This document shows, in pieces, positions 1-9,055 of a stretch of DNA of 53,810 nt. The number at the start of each line of letters is the position of its first letter. The stretch's first letter is position 1. The translations under genes were made by a program, and so were the position numbers. This stretch comes from an uncultured Erysipelotrichaceae bacterium (GTDB lineage Bacteria > Bacillota_I > Bacilli_A > Erysipelotrichales > Erysipelotrichaceae): positions 1 through 53,810 of the forward strand of contig OMYM01000207.1 in the NCBI GenBank assembly GCA_900315225.1. Direction: 5' to 3'. A model generated the notes under the pieces. It saw only the letters and a list, made by a program, of their open reading frames with translations, did not search any database and was not told the origin of the DNA.

Positions 1-1
1 C

Positions 2-400
2 TATCACCTGATCCTGGACGGTTTCTTCACTGGGCGTGGCTACCAGGTGCTCTCGGAGATCGAGACCGGGTACGGGAGAAGCGACCTAGTGATCCTTGAC
101 AGGGCTAGGAGCCGCAGCATGGTCCTGGAACTCAAGCATGTAAAGCAGGAAAAGGAAATGGAGGCGGCGCTGAGGGAGGCATCCAGCCAGATCGTCAGGA
201 AGAAGTACGGCAGCAGGCTGAAGTACGAAGGCTACACAAAGCGTCTGCAGTATGGCATGGCGTTCTACGACAAACAGTCATTGGTTGCAGTCATTGAGCC
301 GGGAGCTACTGCCACAAAGAAGAGGCGCAAGGCAACAGGTGCAAAGCCATGTGCGAGCAAAAAGAAAGCGAATGCCGAAACTACGGATACGTTGGGTTGA
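2..400 (+). CDS. PD-(D/E)XK nuclease-domain protein, C-terminal part (truncated by window edge)
   Basis: The reading frame is open from the first bases, so this is the end of a longer gene. The visible 132 residues read as the PD-(D/E)XK nuclease superfamily domain (DUF1703 type) that usually ends AAA-ATPase-like proteins: a GYGRSDLVILD strand carries the acidic residue and MVLELKHVK carries the E-x-K pair. A Lys/Arg-rich, Ala-rich tail follows. Such proteins are multi-copy and often described as ATPase plus nuclease, with no settled role. Family assignment is from motifs; the ATPase half is outside the window. Confidence 0.75.
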   Translation, partial: YHLILDGFFTGRGYQVLSEIETGYGRSDLVILDRARSRSMVLELKHVKQEKEMEAALREASSQIVRKKYGSRLKYEGYTKRLQYGMAFYDKQSLVAVIEPGATATKKRRKATGAKPCASKKKANAETTDTLG

Positions 401-436
401 CTCCCCTTCGGATTCCAGACATGTAGGCGTATACGT

Positions 437-464
437 TTGCATTGAGTTCGATTTTAGATATAAA
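437..464 (+). promoter_or_regulatory. Possible weak promoter
   Basis: TTGCAT (437-442), a 16-base spacer and TATAAA (459-464) precede a 22-codon ORF (475-543) and the ORF at 545. No ribosome-binding site follows, so the assignment is weak. Confidence 0.25.
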
Positions 465-544
465 AGTGCTTTTAATGAAGAAGCAGGATTTGAAGATGGT
501 GAATAATATTCTGGCTGGTTTATGCATTTCCTGTATCGTCTAGA

Positions 545-961
545 ATGGCATTAACAAGGTTATATTATTTCAAAGGGAAGGATTGCGAAGCATTTTCATG
601 CTGTTCCCTTCCTCTTTCCTCTATTAGCGAATATAAGAGAATTTCCGGGGAGAATAACCCAAAAACAAATTTAAAATCCATTGATAGTTGGAAAGAAATC
701 TTGAATATCTATATTCTAAGAATAATGTGCTTGCTCGGTATTTCCGAGCTGACATATACCGAGTACGAAAAAGTTTCACCGAGGAAGATCTATGATGCTC
801 AACAGCGCCTCGTTGATATCCATGGTTGTGTTTTTGTACTCAGTCTGTTTCCTGAATTTCTTCTTGATTATTACCGTGAAGATTTTTGGGATGCTATGAT
901 CCATAGAAAGAACAAGCGCTTTAATTCATGTCCCATCAGGCAAAGAATCACAAACTCTTAG
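545..961 (+). CDS. Hypothetical protein (orphan, AT-rich)
   Basis: A 138-residue ORF with no recognised domain. It has hydrophobic patches (a stretch around ILRIMCLLGISEL and another around VFVLSLFPEFLLDYY) and several cysteines. The DNA is clearly more AT-rich than the flanking genes, which suggests acquisition. The ATG lies just after the stop of a 22-codon ORF (475-543), so translation could be coupled, but there is no Shine-Dalgarno sequence. A 138-codon open frame in AT-rich DNA supports a real or recently real gene. A decayed remnant is equally possible. Confidence 0.35.
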   Translation: MALTRLYYFKGKDCEAFSCCSLPLSSISEYKRISGENNPKTNLKSIDSWKEILNIYILRIMCLLGISELTYTEYEKVSPRKIYDAQQRLVDIHGCVFVLSLFPEFLLDYYREDFWDAMIHRKNKRFNSCPIRQRITNS

Positions 962-1228
962 TCAATCATCCCATCATCCTATTGATTGTTTTGCGATAAA
1001 AAGGGGTTCATTTTGTCGTGGTCGCGGGCGATGGTTGGCTTGGAAATGGATTGACTGGCGGATACAATGTACATGGCAATGACACAGGGAATACCTGATG
1101 GTCGTAGAGAAGCCACGGGATTGTTCCTGTGCCATGGTTGTACGCATCTCCGGTCCCTACCACCGAGGTCGTTTTTATCGTTGATCGTTTCTTGACTTGT
1201 TTCATTTTATCGGAATGAGTTCTTAGCC
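962..1228. other. Stretch with no supported gene
   Basis: No convincing coding frame on either strand. A 65-codon minus-strand frame (1008-1205) is Pro/Thr-rich, has no ribosome site and resembles no family I know. The stretch ends in a strong plus-strand terminator, so it may hold the degraded end of a transcription unit. Confidence 0.3.
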
Positions 1229-1255
1229 AGCGCCTCTAATCAGAGGCGCTTTTTT
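1229..1255 (+). terminator. Intrinsic terminator
   Basis: A 9-bp perfect stem AGCGCCTCT / AGAGGCGCT with loop AATC is followed by six T. It closes whatever is transcribed from upstream and insulates the glucosidase gene. Confidence 0.85.
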
Positions 1256-1317
1256 GCACAATTTGATATTCACTACGATTCTGGCCGACAAATTTATTCC
1301 GACAAAAAGGTGTGTTT

Positions 1318-1348
1318 CTGAAACAATCCGTTTCTTGTTTGGAAACAA
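1318..1348 (+). promoter_or_regulatory. Tandem dyads upstream of GH1 gene
   Basis: GAAAC-N5-GTTTC (1320-1334) abuts TTGTTT-GG-AAACAA (1335-1348). The pair lies about 90 bases upstream of the -10 element and looks like a double operator. It resembles cre-type catabolite sites in base content but has the wrong spacing for a canonical cre. The bound protein is unknown. Confidence 0.35.
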
Positions 1349-1434
1349 TGTTTGCAAGCTTGAACTAAAATGGCGGATGCCATACAAATCTTGCGCATAG
1401 AATTTGTCGTTGATCGATGGATGTAGTCGCAACA

Positions 1435-1487
1435 TGCTATAATACCGATAGAAGAATACGTGATAGAAACACGCTATCACAGGAGGA
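1435..1487 (+). promoter_or_regulatory. Extended -10 promoter, leader dyad and RBS of GH1 gene
   Basis: TGCTATAAT (1435-1443) is an extended -10 with no good -35. The short leader carries a perfect dyad GTGATAG / CTATCAC (1460-1466 and 1474-1480) that ends directly at the ribosome site AGGAGGA (1481-1487). The dyad could be an operator over the start region or an mRNA hairpin that affects ribosome access. Confidence 0.5.
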
Positions 1488-1492
1488 AATGA

Positions 1493-2974
<1,482 letters not shown>

Positions 2975-2992
2975 AAGATCACTGCATCAAGC

Positions 2993-3017
2993 AAAAGCGG
3001 CTGAAAGCCGCTTTTTT
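2993..3017 (+). terminator. Intrinsic terminator of GH1 gene
   Basis: Stem AGCGGCT / AGCCGCT with loop GAA and six T, 20 bases after the stop codon. Confidence 0.85.
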
Positions 3018-3079
3018 CTTTGGCTTGATTGCATCGAAATGGTCAGGTTCATTTCAAACACACTTTTCTGGTTTTGGGG

Positions 3080-3107
3080 TTGACATGAGAAATAAGCGGA
3101 GTAGAAT
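3080..3107 (+). promoter_or_regulatory. Near-consensus promoter with no obvious gene
   Basis: TTGACA (3080-3085), a 16-base spacer and TAGAAT (3102-3107). It is one of the best -35/-10 pairs in the window, yet no ORF with a ribosome site follows before the convergent TetR gene. Confidence 0.6.
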
Positions 3108-3113
3108 TATAGT

Positions 3114-3418
3114 CACGCACTCTGAATGAGGCTCAGTCTCATGAAAGGGGAAGACGAAGATTGTCCGCAAGGCCTGCGTTGTGCATACGCATGGCTCCAC
3201 GATGGAAAGGAAGAAAACGCCGCAGGGAGGACGGTGGAATCTTCCGCATGATTGGTTGGGTGGCAAGGTTTCGAGTATACTTGCAAAGAAAATGATATAT
3301 GGTCTTCTGAAAAGCTGTTTTCGTTATGGTTTGCTGTAGCGATAGGGTGGTTGAAGGAATCATGTTTGCATGCGCGCCTCTGCACGCAAACATAAAAGGC
3401 GCATGAATCTTCATGCGC
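3114..3418 (+). other. Candidate non-coding RNA region
   Basis: Downstream of the strong promoter lie about 300 bases without a supported protein gene. Short frames of 36 and 45 codons (from 3141 and 3202) lack ribosome sites. The 3' end carries stacked dyads: ATGTTTGC / GCAAACAT (3362-3369 and 3386-3393), GCGCATGA / TCATGCGC (3399-3406 and 3411-3418), and a competing GCGCCT / AGGCGC pair (3374-3379 with 3397-3402). The alternative pairings suggest a structured RNA. It matches no RNA family I recognise. Confidence 0.3.
3394..3418 (-). terminator. Probable terminator of TetR gene
   Basis: On the minus strand the 8-bp stem GCGCATGA / TCATGCGC is followed by CTTTTATG, a weak T tract. It lies about 110 bases past the TetR stop codon. 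Confidence 0.45.
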
Positions 3419-3531
3419 AGTTGAAAAATTGTTTTCGTAATCCCTTGGTGGATTGCGAAGCGAGGCATGGGGATGACGCGTTTAGCGAAACATCCGGGTT
3501 CTCTTGCAATTTGAAGTCTTTTTACACACGG

Positions 3532-4137
3532 TCAAGGCATGGATGTTTCCGCTTGGGCGGAAGCACCCATGGTCTCCCCTAGGGATTCTAGGGTAATGGC
3601 TTTGGGGGCGCTAGCCTTGTTGGTTGCCTTTCGTGCAGGTCTTTTGCGCGCGTAGCCTCGGTAGCCGATGGAGATGAGGTCGCTTGCGGCTTCCTTCAAA
3701 AGGTCATAGTTGGTGTTTCCATCGATAAGCCATTGACGGTATATGCCTAGCGCCGAGTGATACAGGGAAGATAGAACCAAGGGATTTTGGTGCGAAATGA
3801 CCACCTTGTCGATCAACTCAAGGTAAAGGGAAGAATTGCCCTTCAAGACGACTTGCAATTTCTCTGGCAGCGCATGGAGATAATCGAGGAACGAAATGGC
3901 CATGCGCATTGGATTGCGGCGAGAATCCTTGTCCGAAAGGTCATAGGCGATGATCAGATATCGCAGCAATTCCTCATGCACGGCATTGATGTCCTTGTAG
4001 TATGCGTAGAAAGTGCGCCGTCCAATCTTGGCTCGCTTTGCTAGATCAAGGATATTTGGCTGGATGTTTTCCGAAAGCATGTGGCAATATGCGTCAAGGA
4101 TAGCCTGGTGCGTGTATTCTTTTCTTGCGTCGAACAT
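3532..4137 (-). CDS. TetR/AcrR-family transcriptional regulator
   Basis: A 201-residue ligand-responsive repressor type. The N-terminal helix-turn-helix (about residues 8-55) shows the typical order: AILDAYCHMLSE, then ILDLAKRAKIGRRTFYAYYKD. The middle is a helical ligand-binding region of the DhaS/TetR_C kind. The last 40 residues are Ala/Lys-rich and probably disordered, an addition to the usual fold. The start has a GGGAGGAA site just upstream. It is monocistronic and divergent from the DUF4956 gene. The target is unknown; TetR-like operator motifs lie at 6116-6147, upstream of the ABC operon. Confidence 0.85.
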   Translation of the reverse strand: MFDARKEYTHQAILDAYCHMLSENIQPNILDLAKRAKIGRRTFYAYYKDINAVHEELLRYLIIAYDLSDKDSRRNPMRMAISFLDYLHALPEKLQVVLKGNSSLYLELIDKVVISHQNPLVLSSLYHSALGIYRQWLIDGNTNYDLLKEAASDLISIGYRGYARKRPARKATNKASAPKAITLESLGETMGASAQAETSMP

Positions 4138-4323
4138 AATGTTCCTCCCCGCACTTGATTATATGTGATGCTATAGTTGTTTTTCAATGAAGGCTTCACA
4201 CAATGTTTGCTAATGTTCACAAACTCTTCATGTTTCGTTCTCTTTGTCTTTAGATTCAGGGGGTATTCTAGACGTGTAAACAGAAAGACAGCCTTGAATG
4301 AGGTGGGATAGGGAGGAAAAAAC

Positions 4324-4989
4324 ATGTTTAGTACAGTATTGACAGGAACATTGACGATGACAGCGGTAGCTGAATGCATGGGTGCGGCGCTTGTGTGCGG
4401 CTTGATAGTCAGTTTGACATACAGATTATGTGAACATCCGACAAAGAGTTTTCTGATGACATTGGCGCTGATGCCGGTCATTGTCACGATTGTCATCATG
4501 ATGGTGAACGGAAACATTGGCGTAGGCGTTGCGGTAGCGGGAAGCTTCTCACTTGTAAAGTTTAGGTCTCTTCCTGGCAAAGCCAGCGATATTCTCACGA
4601 TATTCCTAGTCATGGCGCTAGGACTATGCACAGGCATGGGATACATCGCCCTGGCAATGGCCGCGACAGTGTTGTTCTGCATCGTATACTTGTTGCTGGC
4701 TAAAACGGATCTACTGGAGCCAGAAACATCCTATAGAAGCCTAAGGATCATGATTCCAGAAGATCTCGACTATACGGAAGTATTCGATGAAGTGTTCAAG
4801 AAATACACAAGAAGCGCAAAGGTACAGATGACAAAGACGGTAAATCTTGGAACAATGTACCAGATCACATACGATATTGAGTTGAAAGACACAAGCAAAG
4901 AGAAAGAAATGATCGACCAGCTCAGGATACGCAATGGCAACCTAGCAATCATATCCTCGCGCAACTCCAATGTTTCCGCAGAGCTATAG
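4324..4989 (+). CDS. DUF4956 family membrane protein
   Basis: A 221-residue protein with about four membrane segments in the first 130 residues and a soluble C-terminal domain of about 90 residues. The diagnostic DUF4956 core is present: VAGSFSLVKFRSLPGKA followed by a small-residue-rich GLCTGMGYIALAMA helix. In many Firmicutes this family sits beside VTC-type polyphosphate polymerase and CotH genes; here neither neighbour is present, though a DUF4353 protein, another usual partner, lies at 21268. Function is unknown. The gene has a GGGAGGAAAA ribosome site and its own terminator. Confidence 0.85.
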   Translation: MFSTVLTGTLTMTAVAECMGAALVCGLIVSLTYRLCEHPTKSFLMTLALMPVIVTIVIMMVNGNIGVGVAVAGSFSLVKFRSLPGKASDILTIFLVMALGLCTGMGYIALAMAATVLFCIVYLLLAKTDLLEPETSYRSLRIMIPEDLDYTEVFDEVFKKYTRSAKVQMTKTVNLGTMYQITYDIELKDTSKEKEMIDQLRIRNGNLAIISSRNSNVSAEL

Positions 4990-5004
4990 TAAATATATGA
5001 ATAC

Positions 5005-5030
5005 AACGCCAGCATATGCTGGCGTTGTTT
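5005..5030 (+). terminator. Terminator of DUF4956 gene
   Basis: Palindrome AACGCCAGCATATGCTGGCGTT (broken down: AACGCCAGC / GCTGGCGTT around ATAT) followed by GTTTG. The T tract is short but the stem is strong. Confidence 0.7.
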
Positions 5031-5052
5031 GTCAGGCAAAGATCAGGCAAAG

Positions 5053-5092
5053 AAAAAGCCGCCGCCCAAAACAAGAAGAAGGAGGAGGCGGC
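5053..5092 (-). terminator. Terminator of LytTR gene
   Basis: On the minus strand, GCCGCCTCC pairs across a loop with GGGCGGCGGC, then TTTTTC. It faces the plus-strand terminator, so the two converging genes are insulated. Confidence 0.7.
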
Positions 5093-5190
5093 AGCTGGCA
5101 ATGAACATTAATGTTCTTTAGTATTATACCAATTCTTTTTGGATGTGCAAGCCCAAATCATCGTTTTCATGAAAAAAAGAGTTGCGTGCG

Positions 5191-5910
5191 CTACAAATCA
5201 ATTGCGTCAAGGACATTTTTGAGGTCTTGCTTGCGCCGCTTTGATACATGAAGTTGCATTGAAAGCGTCTCGTCACCAACAATAATGATGTTATCATCCA
5301 TGGCGGAAACCGCGTAAATGTTAATGATATGGCTGCGATTGATCATAAAGAACAAGCTCCCTGGCAACATTTCATAGACGCTTTTCAAGGTTTCATTCGT
5401 CAGTTCATATTCTCCATTGTTGCTGTGGATGGTTGCGCGCCGCGATGAGAAATCGATGTAAAGGATCGAGCTAGCGGGAAGGGAAACAACCCCTCTTGTT
5501 GTCCTGAATGATATAAGACGCTTCATCATATCCGTTTTCTTGAGAAGATCAATCATAGCGGGCAGCCGTTCCTTCAACTCTTTTGTTAAAAGAATACCGA
5601 TGGCCTTAGGACCAATGACACTAGACGCAACGGCATCGTGATCAGAGACAAAGACTACCTTGTTATCATAAGAAGCGGGAAGTTTATTGATTTGCGGCAT
5701 TATGCGGGAATGATTATCTTGGCATAGGTAGGCAAAAAATCCATCATAGGAATGGTTACTCAGCTGCTTGATGGAAAAGCATCGTTGATCAATAAAGTCA
5801 CAGGTCATCTGGCAAGATCGATCCATTTTGTGGAGGGCTTCACGAAATACCGCTTGGTCGACAGGCGAGTCACCCAGATAAAGAATACGCATGTTTTTCT
5901 CTTTTTTCAT
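5191..5910 (-). CDS. LytTR-type DNA-binding regulator with degenerate receiver
   Basis: A 239-residue protein. The N-terminal 115 residues fold like a CheY receiver (RILYLGDSPVDQAVFREAL at the start), but the phosphoacceptor position in the YDGFFAYLCQDN strand carries Tyr where a receiver has Asp, so phosphorylation there looks impossible. Residues about 130-235 form a LytTR DNA-binding domain, with FFMINRSHIINI matching its conserved core. No histidine kinase is adjacent. AAGGAG lies 5 bases before the chosen ATG; an in-frame ATG six codons later has no such site. It probably acts as an orphan, ligand- or protein-controlled regulator. Confidence 0.85.
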   Translation of the reverse strand: MKKEKNMRILYLGDSPVDQAVFREALHKMDRSCQMTCDFIDQRCFSIKQLSNHSYDGFFAYLCQDNHSRIMPQINKLPASYDNKVVFVSDHDAVASSVIGPKAIGILLTKELKERLPAMIDLLKKTDMMKRLISFRTTRGVVSLPASSILYIDFSSRRATIHSNNGEYELTNETLKSVYEMLPGSLFFMINRSHIINIYAVSAMDDNIIIVGDETLSMQLHVSKRRKQDLKNVLDAIDL

Positions 5911-6115
5911 AAAAACTCCTTCATACGAAAAAGAATATACAAAAAGAAACAGAAGTCAATACGTTTGGAATGAAAGGCTGAATTATGGAATGAATGGTAG
6001 ATCACCTCAACAACTATAGATAAAATTATTATATGTGAAGTGCATTTTGCGAAGTTTCATTTCGGATGATGAACGTAAGGAGGGGCAAATTTCAGGCGAA
6101 ATTCGAATTGAAAAT

Positions 6116-6182
6116 ACCGTTCGGTCGTTTTTTTGACCATTCGGTCGATTTTTGTTGAACAATTTATGCTGTGTGATATTAT
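6116..6182 (+). promoter_or_regulatory. Promoter of ABC operon with tandem TetR-like operator motifs
   Basis: Promoter TTGAAC (6155-6160), a 16-base spacer and TATTAT (6177-6182). Upstream are two direct copies of a TTCGGTCG core: ACCGTTCGGTCG (6116-6127) and GACCATTCGGTCG (6135-6147). GACC-N3-CGGTC is typical of TetR-family operators. The 5911-6115 stretch holds the LytTR gene's upstream region and nothing else I can identify. Confidence 0.55.
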
Positions 6183-6250
6183 TTATTCGTGAATAAATGA
6201 AGAAGTTTACGAAAGTTAATCATTAGCTTGAATATGCCATGGAGGTAGCA

Positions 6251-7081
6251 ATGAAGGAGAGGATTTATCGCATCTTGTACAGTGGGAAATACCTATGGTC
6301 AATGCTGGCATTGATGGTATTTGTCATGGCAGGCTTTTTCCTGAACTATTTGATGCATGATGCCAGGGTTTCTGATGGATACTTTACCTACACCAATCTT
6401 GCGGCTGCGGAATCATTTTTGCTTTCTGGTGAATATACGTCTAATTTGATTGCATACTGTGTTGTTGCGCCGCTTGTTGCCTCTTTGGTTTGTTCTAGCT
6501 TGTTTAGCGAAGATGAAGCGGCGGGAATGAGCGAGGCAATACGGATCAGGGAGAGGCGCGAGGTATATCATTTGAAGAACATATTGGCGGTATTTTTGTC
6601 GGCTTTTCTTTTGTCGGCGATTCCCTTAGCGTTAAACACGCTATGCGTCATGTTGGCTTTTCCATTGAGAGATGCCTGCATGAGGAATTTCCAATTCTAT
6701 GAGCCGGCATATGGAATTCAGTTCAGATTGGACAATCCGTTTGAGATTCTTGCGCAATACCATCCGTATCTGACCATTTGGCTGGGAATTGTGTTTCATG
6801 GTCTTGTTTCGGCGGTCGTTGCTTTGTTTTGTTACGGCGTTTCTGTCCTTGCGAGGCTACGGTTCTATTATTGCGCTGCGATTGCATTTCTTTGTTACTT
6901 GTTGTGGAATCTTGCTATGAGGGCACACTATTCTCCAAATCCGCAGGTTGTTTGGTCTTTTTGGCCATACATGCAACTGTTGTTTAGCTGGAATTCGTTG
7001 AAAGGGTTTGCGGTATCCTTTTCCCTGTTTTTGCTAGCGGGGATGGCAATGGTTTTCATGGGAGAGCGGGTGCGTGCATGA
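6251..7081 (+). CDS. ABC transporter permease-like membrane protein
   Basis: A 276-residue protein with about six hydrophobic segments, arranged like ABC-2 type permeases: an N-terminal segment near residues 15-35, a large loop, then grouped helices. GGAGG (6240-6244) sets the ATG at 6251; an ATG at 6239 overlaps that ribosome site and is unlikely. It is first in a five-gene operon with a second membrane protein, an ATPase and two exported proteins. Substrate is not apparent. Confidence 0.75.
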   Translation: MKERIYRILYSGKYLWSMLALMVFVMAGFFLNYLMHDARVSDGYFTYTNLAAAESFLLSGEYTSNLIAYCVVAPLVASLVCSSLFSEDEAAGMSEAIRIRERREVYHLKNILAVFLSAFLLSAIPLALNTLCVMLAFPLRDACMRNFQFYEPAYGIQFRLDNPFEILAQYHPYLTIWLGIVFHGLVSAVVALFCYGVSVLARLRFYYCAAIAFLCYLLWNLAMRAHYSPNPQVVWSFWPYMQLLFSWNSLKGFAVSFSLFLLAGMAMVFMGERVRA

Positions 7082-7114
7082 AGTATACCGTTTTATCGAG
7101 ACGGAGGGATGCGT

Positions 7115-7816
7115 ATGGTTTCTAGCGTCAAATGGCTGGTTCTTGTCGTCTGTACGATTGCCCACTGCTTTCTCCATCATGCCATGCTGGAAGGAAGCCT
7201 TCAAAGCGCAGATGCCTTTGCCATGATGCATGTATTTGTGAGTTCGGATGTCTTGAAGTCGATTGAACAGCTGGTGTTGTTTGTCTTCCCAGTCATGTTT
7301 CTGACGCTTGTGACTGTTGATGGGGTCTCTCGGCTTCATGACAACAGGCTGCTTGTCATGACGAGACTTCCATCAAAGACTAGGTATGCGCTTGAAGAGC
7401 AGAGGATTCTCTTCAAGGATGCAATGATTGTCGTTGTTGTAAATGCCATCGCAACCTTCGCTTTCTGTATGATTGGAAGGGAACCATCAATGTCATGGCT
7501 GGCATTGGCGGTTGTTGTACGTAACTTGATCGCAGTCGTGATGTTTGGGGAAGTCTATTGCTTTGTCATGAAGGCAATGGGACCATCGGGCGCAATGGTT
7601 GTCATGTTTGCGACCATCCTTGTCACTGCCGTGGCTTGCCTGGTTGAAGCCTTGATGTCTTTCAAGGCGGGCATTGGCATTTGGACAGCGGTTTTGCGGA
7701 TGGATGACCTTGTGTTATTTTATCCCGTCATATTGGCAGGCAATTTCTTTCTAGCGTGCGCGATGGCAGGGATTGAGATGATTTGGACGATTCGAAAGGA
7801 GTTTTATGATGATTGA
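7115..7816 (+). CDS. ABC transporter membrane subunit (putative)
   Basis: A 233-residue protein with about six membrane helices and no soluble domain. GGAGGG (7103-7108) is directly against an ATG at 7109, so the ATG six bases further (7115) is the likely start. A 15-codon frame (ATG 7078) overlaps the previous stop as ATGA and ends just inside this gene, which could couple translation. It likely pairs with the 6251 protein as the membrane half of the transporter. No family beyond ABC permease-like can be named. Confidence 0.65.
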   Translation: MVSSVKWLVLVVCTIAHCFLHHAMLEGSLQSADAFAMMHVFVSSDVLKSIEQLVLFVFPVMFLTLVTVDGVSRLHDNRLLVMTRLPSKTRYALEEQRILFKDAMIVVVVNAIATFAFCMIGREPSMSWLALAVVVRNLIAVVMFGEVYCFVMKAMGPSGAMVVMFATILVTAVACLVEALMSFKAGIGIWTAVLRMDDLVLFYPVILAGNFFLACAMAGIEMIWTIRKEFYDD

Positions 7817-8411
7817 AGTCAAGAATATTTCCAAACGTTTTGGCGATCATGTCGTGTTTGAAAATGCATCCTTTGTCTTTCGACCGGGCGTGGTCTATTG
7901 CTTGACGGGAACCAATGGCTGTGGAAAGACAGTCTTGTTGAAAATGATCTGCGGGGCATATCGTCCAGACAAAGGGGAAATCATCCTGGATCGATCGCAG
8001 AGATTTGGTGTCATCATTGAGACACCACAGTTTTGGCCACAGATGAATGGCATAGAGACCTTGCGATATCTTGCTTCGTTCAGGCATGAGATTGGGGCTG
8101 AGGAAATCGAGGCATGGCTGCGGTTAATGGATCTTTGGAAATACCGGCACAGGAAAGTCGGGAAGTATTCCCTTGGCATGAGACAAAGGCTTGCAATTGC
8201 CCAAGCGTTGATGGAAGATCCAGGCATCATCCTGATGGACGAGCCGACCAATGCCCTTGACGATGCTTCGGTGGCGTTATTCCAGCAACTCATGTCAAAG
8301 GAAAAAGAAAAAGGCAAGACGATGATCCTTGCGACCCACAACATCGAGGATATGAAAGGCATCGCCGATGTATTTGTTCGCGTTGGTTCGGGAAAGTGCG
8401 TGGCGTTATGA
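7806..8411 (+). CDS. ABC transporter ATP-binding protein
   Basis: A 201-residue ATPase subunit. Walker A GTNGCGKT is near residue 35, the signature motif is YSLGMRQRL, Walker B is IILMDEPTNALD, and the switch His is in ATHN. The length is at the short end for the family, with the C-terminal regulatory part missing. AAGGAG precedes the start, and the ORF overlaps the upstream permease gene by 11 bases. It energises the transporter formed by the two preceding membrane proteins; similar small systems act in peptide or antibiotic efflux, which is inference only. Confidence 0.9.
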   Translation: MMIEVKNISKRFGDHVVFENASFVFRPGVVYCLTGTNGCGKTVLLKMICGAYRPDKGEIILDRSQRFGVIIETPQFWPQMNGIETLRYLASFRHEIGAEEIEAWLRLMDLWKYRHRKVGKYSLGMRQRLAIAQALMEDPGIILMDEPTNALDDASVALFQQLMSKEKEKGKTMILATHNIEDMKGIADVFVRVGSGKCVAL

Positions 8412-9055
8412 GAAGAGTGGCATTGTTGCTGATTGCGCTATTTGCAACGTTTTCCCTTGCTTTCTCATTTTGGCGCAAGACTACCATCGTGGAGCGCCCG
8501 CAGCTGGCTGAGATGACATCTTACGCATACTTTCCCGATACTGGGTTCAGCCATTTGTTTGATAGAGAAGCCAACACCCTGGATGGCTTGATCGAGAAGG
8601 CGGACGCTGTCGCATTGGTGCGCAAGGCAGGCCTTGAAGAGTGGAAAGAAAGCAGTCTCCTGCTAGAACTAGAGGTGTTGCGTTGCTTCAAAGGCGATCT
8701 TGGCGGTCATATTTACTATTATGAGCCAATCAGTGTGTACCCGCGCGGGGAAATGCTTTGCGTACTGGGCTATGTCCCGATGCAAGAGGGAAGGGAATAC
8801 CTGGTGATCCTGCAGAAGGTAAAATCCCCGTATGAAGCAGAGGAATATTACTATCCTTTGTGTGCCGATCTTGGAAAGCATGAAAAAGGAAAGCAGGCAA
8901 CCTTGTTTGTCGGAGAAGCCACGTATGGAATGGTGAAGGATGAACCGCTTGCTCTTGCGGATGAGTCATACATGTTTTTTGAAGGAAAAGACCGGATGGG
9001 GCTGTACAACCAGATCCATGATGAAATAGAACAAAGGGGGATGTTTGAAAGATGA
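8408..9055 (+). CDS. Membrane-anchored exported protein of ABC operon
   Basis: A 215-residue protein with one N-terminal hydrophobic segment (RRVALLLIALFATFSLAFSF) that acts as a signal peptide or anchor, then an extracellular domain without a family I recognise. The ATG overlaps the ATPase stop as ATGA. A GTG four codons upstream is in frame but has no better ribosome site. Its position suggests an accessory or immunity-like role for the transporter. Confidence 0.65.
   Translation: MRRVALLLIALFATFSLAFSFWRKTTIVERPQLAEMTSYAYFPDTGFSHLFDREANTLDGLIEKADAVALVRKAGLEEWKESSLLLELEVLRCFKGDLGGHIYYYEPISVYPRGEMLCVLGYVPMQEGREYLVILQKVKSPYEAEEYYYPLCADLGKHEKGKQATLFVGEATYGMVKDEPLALADESYMFFEGKDRMGLYNQIHDEIEQRGMFER

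Noticed and set aside
1008..1205. A 65-codon Pro/Thr-rich minus-strand frame
   Set aside because: No ribosome site, no homologue in mind, and it faces a plus-strand terminator.
3111..3200. c-di-GMP-I riboswitch
   Set aside because: Only AGTCACGCAC matches the start of the aptamer; the conserved core and tetraloop-receptor segments are absent.
3141..3340. Small ORFs of 36 and 45 codons after the orphan promoter
   Set aside because: Neither has a ribosome-binding site and neither peptide resembles a known one.
4041..4682. A 213-codon minus-strand frame
   Set aside because: Antisense to DUF4956 and overlapping the TetR start; no ribosome site.
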